Positions 24,217 to 32,244 of a stretch of 64,000 nucleotides of DNA are shown one piece after another; positions within the stretch are counted from its first letter, which is position 1, and every line of letters begins with the position of its first letter. The DNA lies in NCBI RefSeq assembly GCF_013363995.1, contig NZ_JABWGO010000001.1, forward strand, positions 1,931,222-1,995,221, given 5' to 3'. The notes under the pieces were generated by a model, which saw nothing but the letters and a program-made list of their open reading frames with translations, was not told the DNA's origin and searched no databases. Both the position numbers and the translations under genes were made by a program. The stretch is from Nonomuraea rhodomycinica (lineage in GTDB: Bacteria; Actinomycetota; Actinomycetes; Streptosporangiales; Streptosporangiaceae).

Positions 24217-25102
24217 GTCGTCCCAATCGCCGCCGAAGCTCCCCCGTGAATTCGTCGATTGTCCCCCAGTAGATGGAAATACGCCATTTATCGAAGCGAG
24301 CCGCTTGATATTGCATCATCGACGGTCCGGAGCCACTTCCCGGCGTGTTCACGGACGGCGGGAGCTGAACGCTCACATGACGCCGCCGGACCATTCCCGG
24401 CAGCACGCGCTGCAGGCCGTTGAAGATGGTGCGGAATGTCATGTCACGCATTCCGTAGCCGATGAACAGCAGAGACCGCGTCGTCAGGGCCGCGCGGATG
24501 ACGGGCGGTATGATCTCGCGATCGGCCACCAGGCTGGTGATGAACTCCTCGTAGTCGTCGTTGGTGAGCACGATCGACTGCGGCTGGCGCATGCTGCCGT
24601 GCAGGTGGTAGATCAGCGGAGAATCGGGGCGCGGATTCCACCCCTCCTCGCTGCTCAGCAGCTCCTGGCCGTGGTTGATCTGGTCATGCCACGGACAAAT
24701 GGCGACATTTGGTTTTTTGCCGGCGCGGGTGAGCGCTTTGAGCAGGAGATCATCGTAATTGGTGGTGATGAAGATCGGCAGAGGCAGCTCCGCCAGGAGG
24801 GCGTACGGCTCCAGCACCGCGTCCAGGCCGTCCACCCCCGCCCGGATCTCCTCACAGATCAGCGACTTCACGTAAGGGACGTCGCCGCCGAACCACCACA
24901 CGAGGTAGTCGGTGACCTCGATGAGATCGCCCGGCCGGTCGTAGGGGTACTTGTACTTCTCGGCCAGCCACCGGCTCAGCTTCGCCGCGTCCGGAAGGAC
25001 GCCGGCCCCGGCGCCGGCCCCGACGAAGGGCACGCAGTCACCTTTGCTCAACTGATCGACCAGCCGATCCCATTCACCGTCCCGCCACGCGATCTCCGCC
25101 AT
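24191..25102 (-). CDS. SIR2-like domain protein, probable NAD+-consuming effector
   Basis: A 303-residue SIR2-fold protein. NAD-binding motifs are VPFVGAGAGAG (residues 24-34), FITTNYDDLL (113-122, Asn116) and YHLHGS (166-171, with the catalytic-type His), then LLFIGYGMRD. It lacks the zinc Cys4 module of deacetylase sirtuins, as expected for the SIR2_2-like NADases of bacterial conflict systems. It begins 24 bp after the FxSxx precursor stop and overlaps the nSTAND gene. Several stretches are notably AT-richer than the rest of the window, for example 24240-24330 and 24690-24760, a sign of recent acquisition. Predicted NAD+ cleavage is inference. Confidence 0.8.
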   Translation of the reverse strand: MAEIAWRDGEWDRLVDQLSKGDCVPFVGAGAGAGVLPDAAKLSRWLAEKYKYPYDRPGDLIEVTDYLVWWFGGDVPYVKSLICEEIRAGVDGLDAVLEPYALLAELPLPIFITTNYDDLLLKALTRAGKKPNVAICPWHDQINHGQELLSSEEGWNPRPDSPLIYHLHGSMRQPQSIVLTNDDYEEFITSLVADREIIPPVIRAALTTRSLLFIGYGMRDMTFRTIFNGLQRVLPGMVRRRHVSVQLPPSVNTPGSGSGPSMMQYQAARFDKWRISIYWGTIDEFTGELRRRLGRHDDTPQQG

Positions 25103-25126
25103 CGCTCACCCAGGCGCCGCCTCCGC

Positions 25127-25285
25127 TCACATCGCGGAGTTGAACGCGGCGACCGCCTCTCCGTTCCTCGCGACCAGTTGTTCCAGCGCCCGCCTCAGCC
25201 TGGCGTTGCCGAGAGCGGGAAGATCGTCGAGGGCCAGATCCGAGACATCGATGAGAACAGCCGTTCCGGACGACTCTTCGCTCAT
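25127..25285 (-). CDS. fxsA: FxSxx-COOH cyclophane RiPP precursor peptide
   Basis: A 52-residue peptide, MSEESSGTAVLIDVSDLALD ... VARNGEAVAAFNSAM, ending exactly in F-N-S-A-M. That is the Phe-x-Ser-x-x-COOH C-terminus of the Fxs family, preceded by the usual helix-forming leader (L-D-x-LP-x-L, then LRRALEQLV). The ATG at 25285 has GGAGAAACGC in front. The FxsB-type maturase of this locus would link the Phe and Ser side chains into a three-residue cyclophane (known for the family; here inferred). It is the first gene of a minus-strand operon with the SIR2 and nSTAND genes and diverges from the TPR gene. Confidence 0.88.
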   Translation of the reverse strand: MSEESSGTAVLIDVSDLALDDLPALGNARLRRALEQLVARNGEAVAAFNSAM

Positions 25286-25492
25286 GCGTTTCTCCCTGTG
25301 GACGGTCCGGGCACCCTATTCGGTCACCCGTTATCTGGTGATACGTGACCTGATATCTGACCGATAAATGGAGATGATCGCTCCCTCGCGATCGTTTCAT
25401 CGCTATATGCGATTCTGTGATGCGACGCCATGCTATTCAACCTTTAGGATCGCGGTAGCGGAAAATAATCTTCCAGGTGCGGGAGGTTCCAG
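25286..25492. promoter_or_regulatory. divergent promoter region of the Fxs locus
   Basis: This 207-bp gap is clearly AT-richer than its flanks. It holds an inverted repeat GGTCAC (25322-25327)/GTGACC (25345-25350) enclosing a smaller one, TATC-TGGT-GATA (25332-25343), and a further GATATC/GATAA cluster at 25352-25368. It should carry promoters for both the precursor-SIR2-nSTAND operon and the TPR gene, and the nested palindromes are candidate operators. Confidence 0.5.
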
Positions 25493-28009
25493 ATGATCTC
25501 GGTGGGCAACGTCACGACGCCGGAGCGGGCTCCCGAGGTCTGGGGCAAGGTGCCACCGCGCAACCGCAACTTCACCGGCCGCGAGGAGCTGCTGGCGCAG
25601 ATCCGGCGCAGCATCGGCGAGGTGACCGCCGTCGTCCCCCTCCCGCAGGCGCTGCACGGCCTCGGCGGCGTGGGCAAGACGCAGCTCGCCATCGAGTACT
25701 GCTGGCGCTACCGGGGCGAGTACGACGTCGTCTGGTGGATCACGGCCGACCAGAAGGCCCTGGTGCCTCCCGCGCTGGCGGCGCTCGCCCCGCGCCTCGG
25801 CGTCGCCCACGCCGACACGGTGGGCGTGGACGAGTCGGCGGAGGCGGTCCGCGAGGCGCTGGAGCGCGGCGACCCGTACGGCCGGTGGCTGCTCGTCTTC
25901 GACAACGCCGACCAGCCCGAGTCCATCAAGGGCTACATCCCCGCCAACGGGCACGTCCTCATCACCTCGCGCAACACGCGCTGGGACACCGCGGCCGAGA
26001 CCGTGTCGGTGGACGTGTTCGCCCGCGAGGAGAGCGTCGAGTTCCTGACCAAGCGCCTGCCCAAGATCGGCCTAGCCGACGCCGACCGGGTCGCCGACGC
26101 CCTGGGCGACCTCCCCCTCGCCCTGGAGCAGGCCAGCTCGCTGATGACGCAGACCGCGATCTCCGTGGACGAGTACCTGACGCAGCTCGAGAAGAACACC
26201 CGCGAGCTGCTGGCCGTGGGCCGGCCGACCGAGTACCCGACGTCCATGACGGCCGCCTGGCGGCTGTCGGTGACCCACCTGCAGGCGCGCCGCCCCGAGG
26301 CCATCGACATCCTGCGCTGCTGCGCCTTCTTCGGCCCGGAGCCCATCCCGCGCGACGTGTTCCGCCCGGGCGGCGGCCCCCTTCCGGCCCGCCTGAGCGA
26401 GCTGCTGTCCAGCCCCATAGAGCTGAGCAAGGCCATCGGCGAGCTCAACCGCTTCGCGCTGGCCCGCATCGACTCCGACAGCCGCACCCTCCAGGTCCAC
26501 CGGCTGATCCAGGCGCTGCTCCGCGACGACCTGGACCCGGCGGAGCAGTCCGCGACCCGGCACGTCGTCCACCGGCTGCTGGCCAACGGCGCCCCACGCG
26601 ACCCCGACGACAACACCACCTGGCCCCGCTGGGCCGAGCTCGTGGGCCACCTGCGGCCGTCGCTGGTGGCGGACTGCGAGGACGACGAGGTCCGCGCGTT
26701 CGCCATCAAGGTCATGCGTTACCTCTACCGCCGCGGCGACTACCGCACCGCTCGCGACATCGCCGAGCAGCTGCTGGAGAAGTGGACGCAGAACTCGGGA
26801 CCGGACGACCCCGACGTGCTGGCCGTCCGCCGGCATCTCGGCAACGTGCTGTGGCAGCTGGGCGAGTACGACACCTCGTACCGGCTGAACGAGGAGACGC
26901 TGAAGCTCATGCGGCGCACGCTCGGGCCCGAGCACGAGGAGACCCTGGGCGTCATCAACAACTTCGGCGCGAACCTGCGCGCCAGCGGCGACTTCGGCAA
27001 GGCCGCCGAGGAGGACGCGAACTCCCGCGAGCTGCACGAGAAGGTCTTCGGCAAGGACGACCCGCGCACGCTGCGCGTGATCGGGAACCTGGCGCTCGAC
27101 TACGCCCTCACCAGTGACTACACGGCCGCGCGCGGACAGCACGAGCACGCCTACCTGGAGCAGACCAGCGGCGCCGGCGGGGCGAGCCGCTGGGACATCC
27201 TCAACACGATGACCGGCCTGGCGCGGGTGGTGCGGCTGTGCGGCGACTTCTCCGACGCCTGCGACATCGGCGCGGAGGCGTACGACTACGGGCGCACGGA
27301 GCTGAGCCCCGACCATCCGCTGACCCTGAAGGCGGGCAAGGACCTGTCCATCGCCCTGCGGATGCGCGGCGACCTCACCGAGGCGCGGGAGCTGGCGGAG
27401 CTCACGCACAGCCGGCTGAGCGCCCTGTTCGGCCCGCGCAACCCCGACACCCTGGCCGCCGCGGTCAACATGGCCAACGTCCTGCGCCGGATGGGCGAGC
27501 TGGAGGACGCCTTCCGCCTGACGAAGGAGACGGCCTCCAGGTACGCCGAGGTCTACGGGGCGGGACATCCGTACACGCACGGCTGCCGGCTCAACCTGGC
27601 CCTGCTGCACCGGCTGCGGGGCCGGCCGGACGAGGCGCGGGCACTGAACGAGGAGGTGCGCGAGGCTCTGCTGCGGCGCCTCGGCCCCAAGCACGACTAC
27701 GCGCTGAGCTGCGCCATCAACCTCGCCAGCGATCTGTCCGTGCTCGGCGAGCACACCGCGGCCAGGGATCTCGGCCGGCAGGTCCTGGAGGACCTGGCCA
27801 CGCACTTCGACCGCGACCACTACATCACGTTCTCCGCCACCCACAACCTCGTCCTCGACCTGCGGGCGACGGGCGAGCAGGAGGAGGCCGACCGCCTCGA
27901 CGCCGAGATGCGTGGCCGGCTCAGGCTTGACGACACCTCCTCCGACCACCGCCGGGAGATCCTGGCGGGCGGCCGCGTCGACATGGACTTCGACCCGCCG
28001 CCGCTCTGA
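25493..28009 (+). CDS. fxsT: FxSxx-COOH system NB-ARC/TPR protein
   Basis: An 838-residue protein. PPRNRNFTGREELLAQIRRS leads into a NB-ARC NTPase: Walker A GLGGVGKT (residues 56-63), Walker B LLVFDNAD near 140, sensor VLITSRN, GLPL-like GDLPLALEQA. From about residue 400 to the end there are some ten TPR/TPR_12 repeats (LGNVLWQLGEYDTSYRLNEE, FGANLRASGDFGKAAEED and others). This architecture is the TPR protein of Fxs loci. The role in the family is not established; a NB-ARC/TPR switch suggests sensing or assembly. Start ATG 25493 has GGGAGG upstream. The gene diverges from the precursor operon and converges with the maturation operon. Confidence 0.85.
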   Translation: MISVGNVTTPERAPEVWGKVPPRNRNFTGREELLAQIRRSIGEVTAVVPLPQALHGLGGVGKTQLAIEYCWRYRGEYDVVWWITADQKALVPPALAALAPRLGVAHADTVGVDESAEAVREALERGDPYGRWLLVFDNADQPESIKGYIPANGHVLITSRNTRWDTAAETVSVDVFAREESVEFLTKRLPKIGLADADRVADALGDLPLALEQASSLMTQTAISVDEYLTQLEKNTRELLAVGRPTEYPTSMTAAWRLSVTHLQARRPEAIDILRCCAFFGPEPIPRDVFRPGGGPLPARLSELLSSPIELSKAIGELNRFALARIDSDSRTLQVHRLIQALLRDDLDPAEQSATRHVVHRLLANGAPRDPDDNTTWPRWAELVGHLRPSLVADCEDDEVRAFAIKVMRYLYRRGDYRTARDIAEQLLEKWTQNSGPDDPDVLAVRRHLGNVLWQLGEYDTSYRLNEETLKLMRRTLGPEHEETLGVINNFGANLRASGDFGKAAEEDANSRELHEKVFGKDDPRTLRVIGNLALDYALTSDYTAARGQHEHAYLEQTSGAGGASRWDILNTMTGLARVVRLCGDFSDACDIGAEAYDYGRTELSPDHPLTLKAGKDLSIALRMRGDLTEARELAELTHSRLSALFGPRNPDTLAAAVNMANVLRRMGELEDAFRLTKETASRYAEVYGAGHPYTHGCRLNLALLHRLRGRPDEARALNEEVREALLRRLGPKHDYALSCAINLASDLSVLGEHTAARDLGRQVLEDLATHFDRDHYITFSATHNLVLDLRATGEQEEADRLDAEMRGRLRLDDTSSDHRREILAGGRVDMDFDPPPL

Positions 28010-28021
28010 CCGGCCGCGCCC

Positions 28022-29650
28022 TCAGGAGTGGGCGGTGTTCCAGCGGGCCCGGTGGCGGGCGGACTCGTGGCGGGCCGCCGCGTCCGCCCGCTCCCGCGCG
28101 GGCTCCTTCAGCCAGCCCTCCAGCGTGCCGCGCATGCCCGCCACGAACGCCTCCCCCGCCTCCGTCAGCAGCCCGCTCGCCGCCAGCGTCCCTGTGGCCT
28201 CGTACGCCGCCTCCCGCCAGCGGGCGAACTCCACCTCGGCGCGGAACCGGTCCTCCTCGTCCTCCAGCAGCCTCCGCTGCCGCCGCCAGAACCCGGTCAC
28301 CCCCAGGAAGGCGTACGCGCCGTGGAGCAGGCCGTGCGCGGGCCGGGGGTCGTCGCGCCACGGGGCGTAGAAGCGGCGCCCGTCGTCCGGCCGCAGCAGC
28401 GGGACCAGGGTCAGCAGCGCGCCCAGCTTGGCGTGCTGCACCTCATGAGCGAATGTGCCGGCCAGCCACAGCCCGTCGGGCGGCGCCGACAGGGCGAGGG
28501 TGCCGAAGTGGTCGCCCGAGGAGGCGCTGCGCGTGCGGTCGTGCTCGGGGGCGTCGATCGGGGTGAGGACGGTGACGATCGCGGCGGTCTCCTCCGCCAG
28601 GGTGCGGTGGCCGGCCTGGAGGAGGCGCCAGGCGTCGCGCAGGCGTGCCGCGAGGGCCTCGCGCTCGGGGCCGGGCAAAGGGCCGCGCCGGACGGAGCCG
28701 GCCGGCCAGCGGTACGGGTCGAGGTCGTCGAGGAGCACAGTGAGCCGCCGCCCGCCGGCCTCGGCCGTCAGCCGATGGAGCCCGCGCCAGGCGGGCGAGT
28801 CCGCGTCCGCGCCGGGGACCGTCCCGCGCCAACGTCCCACTGTCTCCGCCACCCCCACCCCGGCCGCGGCGATCTCACCTGCGCTCGTCCCGGCCGCGGT
28901 CGTCTCACCCGCGGTCATCTCGGCCGCGGTCATCTCCGTCACGGTCACGTCCGTCACGGTCACGTGCGTCACGGTCACCTCGGCCGGGCCCGCGGTCACC
29001 CGGCCTCCTGGGCGCACGGTGAGGCGGACGAGGCCGTCCTCTCCCGGCACGGCGAGGCGTCCGAGGGACGGCAGGGTGAGGTGCCCGGCGGCGACCGGCG
29101 CCTCCCCCTCGTACGGCAGGCCGGCGCGGAGCGCCGCCGCCGCGGCCATGGCGCCCAGCCGCGCCGGATCATGCCCACCCCACTCCGCCGCGCCCGCCCC
29201 TCGCGGAGCCGCCGCACCCACCTCTACGAGGCCCGTCGCACCCGCCTCTACCAGGCCCGTCGCGCCCGCCTCTCGCACGGCCGCCGCGCCCGTCCCTCCC
29301 AGGCCCGTCGCGCCCGTCCCTCCCAGGCCCGTCGCGTCCGTCCCCCGCAGGAGGGCGCCGGCCGTGGCGCGGGCCCACGCGCCCACCGCCGGATAGCGGA
29401 TCAGCGTGTCCACCGCCGCCGGCGCCACCCGCTCCAGGGCCGCCAGCGCCGCGTACGCCCGCTCCGCCGCCCCCGCGTGCGGATGGCCGGCCCGCCTGGC
29501 CGCCTCCACCACCCCCAGGATCAGCAGCATGTGCCGGCCCCGCTCGGAGGCGCGCAGGTGGCCGGCCGCGGCGGCTCCGCCCCCGCCCCGCGCCAGCGCC
29601 GCGAACGCCTCGGCCGGCAGCGCGTGAGAACCCCCGGGACCCGCCGTCAT
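28022..29650 (-). CDS. aKG-HExxH-type peptide beta-hydroxylase
   Basis: A 542-residue protein of the HEXXH-motif peptide modification family now linked to alpha-ketoglutarate-dependent peptide beta-hydroxylation. The motif is FAHEVQHAKL, with His402-Glu403 and His406 as metal ligands. The C-terminal 140 residues are helical. Residues about 115-165 are six tandem octapeptides of the ATGLGGTG/ATGLVEAG type, and about 225-260 is a VTVT-rich repeat; both are minisatellite-coded (29193-29352 and 28890-28985) and look like linkers. Its ATG overlaps the FxsB stop (ATGA), so the two are translationally coupled. It may hydroxylate the FxSxx peptide. Confidence 0.82.
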   Translation of the reverse strand: MTAGPGGSHALPAEAFAALARGGGGAAAAGHLRASERGRHMLLILGVVEAARRAGHPHAGAAERAYAALAALERVAPAAVDTLIRYPAVGAWARATAGALLRGTDATGLGGTGATGLGGTGAAAVREAGATGLVEAGATGLVEVGAAAPRGAGAAEWGGHDPARLGAMAAAAALRAGLPYEGEAPVAAGHLTLPSLGRLAVPGEDGLVRLTVRPGGRVTAGPAEVTVTHVTVTDVTVTEMTAAEMTAGETTAAGTSAGEIAAAGVGVAETVGRWRGTVPGADADSPAWRGLHRLTAEAGGRRLTVLLDDLDPYRWPAGSVRRGPLPGPEREALAARLRDAWRLLQAGHRTLAEETAAIVTVLTPIDAPEHDRTRSASSGDHFGTLALSAPPDGLWLAGTFAHEVQHAKLGALLTLVPLLRPDDGRRFYAPWRDDPRPAHGLLHGAYAFLGVTGFWRRQRRLLEDEEDRFRAEVEFARWREAAYEATGTLAASGLLTEAGEAFVAGMRGTLEGWLKEPARERADAAARHESARHRARWNTAHS

Positions 29651-30879
29651 GCGCCCTCCGCAGGTGTCGGCGATCGCCGCAGGTCGGCGACGACGCGTGA
29701 GCGGATGTGCCCGATCAGCCGGTACAGGTCGGCGCAGTACACCGACGGGTTGCGGAACCCGGTCCCCGCCCGGTAGCGGTGCGGGTACAGCCCCGCCCCG
29801 CACACCCGCCCGAACCGGCACGCCCGGCACTCCTCGCCCAGCGCGGCCCAGCCGAGCTGCCGCGCCACCATGCCCGGGTTCCGCAGCGCCTCGTCGAACG
29901 GGTGGTCAGCGATGTTCAGCCCCGTCGCGGCGGCGCCGTGGCCGACGGCCTTGAGCGAGTCGGTCTGCTCGACGGTGCCGTCGGTCTCGACGACCACGAG
30001 GGTCGCCGGCGTCAGCCCCACGGCCTCGCTGGCCGACGCGCCGCCGAGCAGCAGCCGGATGATCTCGTGGAACAGCCTGACCACCGTCTCGTCCCGGTCG
30101 GAGCCGTACCAGCGGTCGAAGATCGCGATCAGCCAGTCGGCGTAGGGGGCGCGGTTCTGGTCGGGGGTGCGCTCCGGCGGGGGCGACTCCCAGGTGCCGT
30201 GCGGCAGCAGCAGGTCGATCACGGGCGGGTCGAACGCGATGAGCGACTCGTACGTCTCCACGGGGTCGTTGGCCAGGTCGATCGTGCAGAGCAGCCCCGC
30301 GTACAGGTGCCGGTAGGCGGGGCGGGTCAGCAGGCGCAGGGCGGCGGCGACGGCGGCGTGGGTGCCGCGCCCGTCGGCGTAGCGGCGGTTGCGGTCGTGG
30401 GCGCGCGGGCTGCCGTCGAGGCTGACGCCGACCTTGAGGTCGAGCTCGTGGAAGGCGTTCAGCGCCCGTTCGTCGAGCAGCACGGCGTTGGTCTGGACGG
30501 CCGCGTCCACGCGCACGTCGGGGGCCGCCTCGGCGCGGATGAGGCGGATCGCGTCGGCCAGGTACGCGTACCCGGCCAGCAGCGGCTCGCCGCCGTGCAG
30601 GATGACCCGCACGGAGCGGAGCCGGTGGGCGCGGGCGTGCTCGGCGATGCGGCGCGCGACGGCGGCCACGACGGCGGACGACATGACCATCGGCTGGGAG
30701 CGCCAGCTCTGGTCGCCGAGCGTGTAGACGTAGCAGTAGTCGCAGGCGAGGTTGCACCTGCTGTGCATCTTGAGCAGGAACTGCCGGAAGGGGCGGGGGC
30801 GCCAGCCGTCCGCGACGAGCCCGTCGACGTCGAGCGTGGCGGGCCACTCACGCCCTGGCCGCGCCGCGCCGGATTTCAT
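29647..30879 (-). CDS. fxsB: FxsB-family radical SAM/SPASM cyclophane maturase
   Basis: A 410-residue radical SAM enzyme. The [4Fe-4S]/SAM cluster cysteines are C42, C46 and C49 in CNLACDYCYVY; GGEPLL follows, and the SPASM domain near the C-terminus has CRACRFGRVCGAGLYPHRY and a last Cys in PSVYC. LLLPHGTWESPPP is typical of the FxsB group. The enzyme is expected to use SAM to join Phe and Ser side chains of the FxSxx core. ATG 30879 has GGGAGTGG about ten bases upstream; the open frame to 30942 is less likely. It forms an operon with the HExxH hydroxylase. Confidence 0.88.
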   Translation of the reverse strand: MKSGAARPGREWPATLDVDGLVADGWRPRPFRQFLLKMHSRCNLACDYCYVYTLGDQSWRSQPMVMSSAVVAAVARRIAEHARAHRLRSVRVILHGGEPLLAGYAYLADAIRLIRAEAAPDVRVDAAVQTNAVLLDERALNAFHELDLKVGVSLDGSPRAHDRNRRYADGRGTHAAVAAALRLLTRPAYRHLYAGLLCTIDLANDPVETYESLIAFDPPVIDLLLPHGTWESPPPERTPDQNRAPYADWLIAIFDRWYGSDRDETVVRLFHEIIRLLLGGASASEAVGLTPATLVVVETDGTVEQTDSLKAVGHGAAATGLNIADHPFDEALRNPGMVARQLGWAALGEECRACRFGRVCGAGLYPHRYRAGTGFRNPSVYCADLYRLIGHIRSRVVADLRRSPTPAEGA

Positions 30880-30956
30880 CGAGAAACCACTCCCGTGAGC
30901 CCGAAAGCATGAGCAAATACCGATGGTAACCGGGCCGCGCATGAATGGATACCGGC

Positions 30957-30969
30957 ATCCCGACGGGAT
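30957..30969. promoter_or_regulatory. palindrome between fxsB and macro-domain genes
   Basis: ATCCCG-A-CGGGAT is a perfect 13-bp palindrome in the 185-bp gap between the divergent fxsB and macro-domain genes, followed by an AT-rich stretch (TTAAAGTAAAT). It is a candidate operator that could couple the two promoters. Confidence 0.4.
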
Positions 30970-31064
30970 TAAAGTAAATCCCTGTTCCCGTCGCGCGGGC
31001 GCTTTCTCGTACGGTCCGCAAAAGCCGGATAGTGCCGTTCCGATATCCGGGTGGGGAGGCGCAG

Positions 31065-32174
31065 ATGAAAGCGGAGCCGGTGGTCGTCGCCATGGCGGTG
31101 TTCAGCCTTCTCGTGGGTCTCGGCGGTTACGCCTGGCGGGCGCGGCGCGGCGACGGCGACAGGGGCGGGGGCGGGGGCGGCTCCGAGCGGGCCTACGTGG
31201 TGTCCTGGCTGCTGATCTCGCTGTTCCCGGTGCTGCTGATCTTCTCGTTCTTCCCGCAGAGCGAGTTCTCGGCCGGGGTCAAGGGCGCCACCGCGACGGG
31301 CGCGGTGGCGCTGTTCGTGTTCCTGTGGTGGTACGGCACGCGGACCTCCCGGGCCGCCGCCACGGTGGACCGGCTGCGCGCGGAGCTGGCCGGGCGCACG
31401 CGGGAGGCCGAGGAGCTGCGGGCGCGGCTGCGGCTGCCCTCGCCCATCGAGGAGACCAGGACGTACGAGTACGTCCTGGACGGCGCCCCGGACCGGCGGC
31501 TCATCGTGATCACCGGCGACCTGCGCGGCGTCAAGGGCGTGGACGTCTGGGTCAACTCGGAGAACACGGACATGCAGATGTGCCGGTTCCACGAGACCTC
31601 CATCTCGGCGATCATCCGGTACGAGGGTGCCCGGCGCGACCCGGTGACCGGCCGGGTCGTGGAGGACCTGGTGGCCGACGAGCTGCGCGAGCGGCTCGGC
31701 GGCCAGCCGTCGGTGGAGCCCGGATCGGCGGTCGTCACGGGCGCCCACGGGCTGGCCGAGCGGTACGGCGTCATGGGCGTGGTCCACGCGGCGGCCGTGC
31801 ACGGCACGGGCGCCGGATACGGCCAGGTCGGCAACCTGGCCGCCTGCGTGCGCAACGCCCTGGCGCGGGCCGGGGAGGTGCGCGACGGCGAGCGCCGGGC
31901 GGGGTCGGTGCTGCTGCCGATCCTCGGGGCGGGCACGGGGGGCGCGCCGGTGGAGGCCACGGTCCGCACGATGGTCAACGCCATCGTGGGCCACCTGGCG
32001 GGCCCGCCGGAGCCGCGGACGCGCGCGGTCTACCTGCTCGCCTACACCGACGCCGAACTGGCGGCCTGCGAGAGGGCGCTGGACGACTGCGAACGGTTAC
32101 GGCCCGCCTTCAGCCGGCCGAGGCCGAAACGGCGCGCTCGGGGCGGCGGAAAGGGCCCGCGGACGACGTCGTGA
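31065..32174 (+). CDS. membrane-anchored macro-domain (ADP-ribose-binding) protein
   Basis: A 369-residue protein. Hydrophobic segments lie at about residues 5-24, 43-63 and 78-90, followed by a short coiled coil (95-122, RLRAELAGRTREAEELRARL). The macro domain covers about 145-330: LIVITGDLRGVKGVDVWVNS, then ENTDMQMCRFHETSISAIIR, then the phosphate loop LPILGAGTGGAPVEA. It should bind ADP-ribose, O-acetyl-ADP-ribose or a related nucleotide at the inner face of the membrane. The C-terminus is Arg/Lys-rich. Start ATG 31065 has GGGGAGG upstream. It is divergent from fxsB, and its ligand matches the expected product of the SIR2 protein. Confidence 0.8.
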   Translation: MKAEPVVVAMAVFSLLVGLGGYAWRARRGDGDRGGGGGGSERAYVVSWLLISLFPVLLIFSFFPQSEFSAGVKGATATGAVALFVFLWWYGTRTSRAAATVDRLRAELAGRTREAEELRARLRLPSPIEETRTYEYVLDGAPDRRLIVITGDLRGVKGVDVWVNSENTDMQMCRFHETSISAIIRYEGARRDPVTGRVVEDLVADELRERLGGQPSVEPGSAVVTGAHGLAERYGVMGVVHAAAVHGTGAGYGQVGNLAACVRNALARAGEVRDGERRAGSVLLPILGAGTGGAPVEATVRTMVNAIVGHLAGPPEPRTRAVYLLAYTDAELAACERALDDCERLRPAFSRPRPKRRARGGGKGPRTTS

Positions 32175-32244
32175 AACAGGCCCACGCGAATAGGGCGTTT
32201 CCGGACCCGAAACGGCGCGAGGCGATGCGAGAAATGCGCCGCGT

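Noticed and set aside
24191-25102. SIR2 gene as a protein deacetylase sirtuin
   Set aside because: The zinc-binding Cys4 module of deacetylases is absent, and the operon with a STAND NTPase fits conflict-system SIR2 proteins better.
30848-31093. 81-residue minus-strand frame upstream of fxsB as a second precursor peptide
   Set aside because: It lacks a FxSxx C-terminus (ends RRGAARA), overlaps the fxsB start region and has no leader-like features.
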